Shown piece by piece: positions 34,500 through 34,688 of a DNA stretch of 34,688 nt (the first letter of the stretch is position 1; each line of letters opens with the position of its first letter). The stretch is from Acinetobacter rudis (GTDB lineage: Bacteria > Pseudomonadota > Gammaproteobacteria > Pseudomonadales > Moraxellaceae). Below the pieces are notes generated by a model, which did not search any database, was not told the DNA's origin, and worked only from the letters and a program-made list of their open reading frames with translations. Made by a program: the position numbers and the translations under genes. The DNA lies in assembly GCF_000829675.1 (NCBI RefSeq), contig NZ_BBRX01000042.1:1-34688 (forward strand), read 5' to 3'.

Positions 34500-34688
34500 A
34501 TTGGAACACCCGTATGTGCTTGAATCATCCCCTGTGAATCAAACAATACTGGCTCAGGCTGTAAAGCAACTGTAAATTTCTGATAAACATCATGCTGTAC
34601 GGCTTGATAGGTTTGTTGTACATCGTGCAAATCTGCATGCGCATAATTCACTAAAACTAAGGCTTGTTTAGCAAACATCCCGACTTGA
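34496..34688 (-). CDS. murB: UDP-N-acetylenolpyruvoylglucosamine reductase (MurB), C-terminal part only
   Basis: The gene is cut by the right edge of the window: the frame stays open to 34688, and the internal ATG at 34678 is not its start. The visible 63 or so residues match the C-terminal domain of Mur[41 protein letters not shown]. coli MurB has the parallel QALVLIN...DVVQLAHHVRQKV...LEPE. MurB reduces enolpyruvyl-UDP-GlcNAc to UDP-MurNAc in peptidoglycan synthesis. The stop overlaps the start of the DUF218 gene by four bases (ATGA), so the genes form an operon. Confidence 0.8.
   Translation of the reverse strand, partial: QVGMFAKQALVLVNYAHADLHDVQQTYQAVQHDVYQKFTVALQPEPVLFDSQGMIQAHTGVPI

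Noticed and set aside
1..34688. CRISPR array, prophage, integron, toxin-antitoxin pair or tRNA genes
   Set aside because: No evenly spaced repeats, integrase, phage structural genes, paired small toxin-antitoxin frames or tRNA-like cloverleaves were seen on either strand by eye.

Overview
The window looks like chromosomal DNA of an Acinetobacter species (gammaproteobacterium, Moraxellaceae). This is an inference. It rests on the AT-rich base composition, TAA-dominated stops, strongly Acinetobacter-like protein sequences (PPK, the GcdH cluster, MetK, GlnS, the TonB receptor leader) and the mix of housekeeping genes. I see no prophage, integron, CRISPR array, tRNA or rRNA body. Most of the window is ordinary core genome. 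The unusual material is in the gaps: one decayed insertion sequence, one clear and two probable gene relics, several operator-like palindromes, and one protein with an unassigned N-terminal half.

Layout: 1-100 holds a leftward stable-RNA-type promoter whose gene lies outside the window. 243-703 is the wreck of a TnpB-only IS605-type element with its right-end hairpin preserved. It sits just upstream of a Pho-box-like site and ppk (814-2892). 2942-8053 is a glutarate catabolic cluster: a family III CoA-transferase, an MFS transporter and glutaryl-CoA dehydrogenase, all leftward, with a divergent LysR regulator that has a perfect palindrome in the shared promoter region. 8113-14725 carries a zinc-ribbon-like hypothetical protein, a second LysR regulator, trmA, a small conserved ORF, metK, further small ORFs, a frameshifted LysE/RhtB exporter pseudogene (13545-14075) and fxsA. 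14995-15889 is a two-gene MarR operon whose operator overlaps its own promoter. 16087-20588 is ruvC, glnS (convergent), ppiB, lpxH and nfsB.

20776-21816 encodes a 346-residue protein with an unrecognised helical N-terminal half and a C-terminal AlbA_2/Schlafen-type domain. It converges on a Fur-box-controlled TonB-dependent siderophore receptor (21823-24081). 24262-28008 is a DMT transporter, fba, a small lipoprotein and pgk (glycolysis/gluconeogenesis, all leftward). 28151-30367 is a DUF2237 gene coupled to a YceF-type Maf pyrophosphatase, followed by the ribosomal oxygenase gene roxA/ycfD. 30568-32238 is a membrane-anchored FMN-dependent glutamate-synthase-domain protein. 32314-34688 is a leftward, translationally coupled cluster: murB (only its C-terminus is inside the window), a DUF218/YdcF-like membrane protein and an alpha/beta hydrolase.

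Start codons were reassigned where the longest ORF was unlikely: LysR 7124, the small ORF 11083, ppiB 18590, TonB receptor 24081, lipoprotein 26668, hydrolase 33342. Non-ATG starts are favoured for lpxH (GTG), fxsA (TTG) and probably the MarR gene (GTG).
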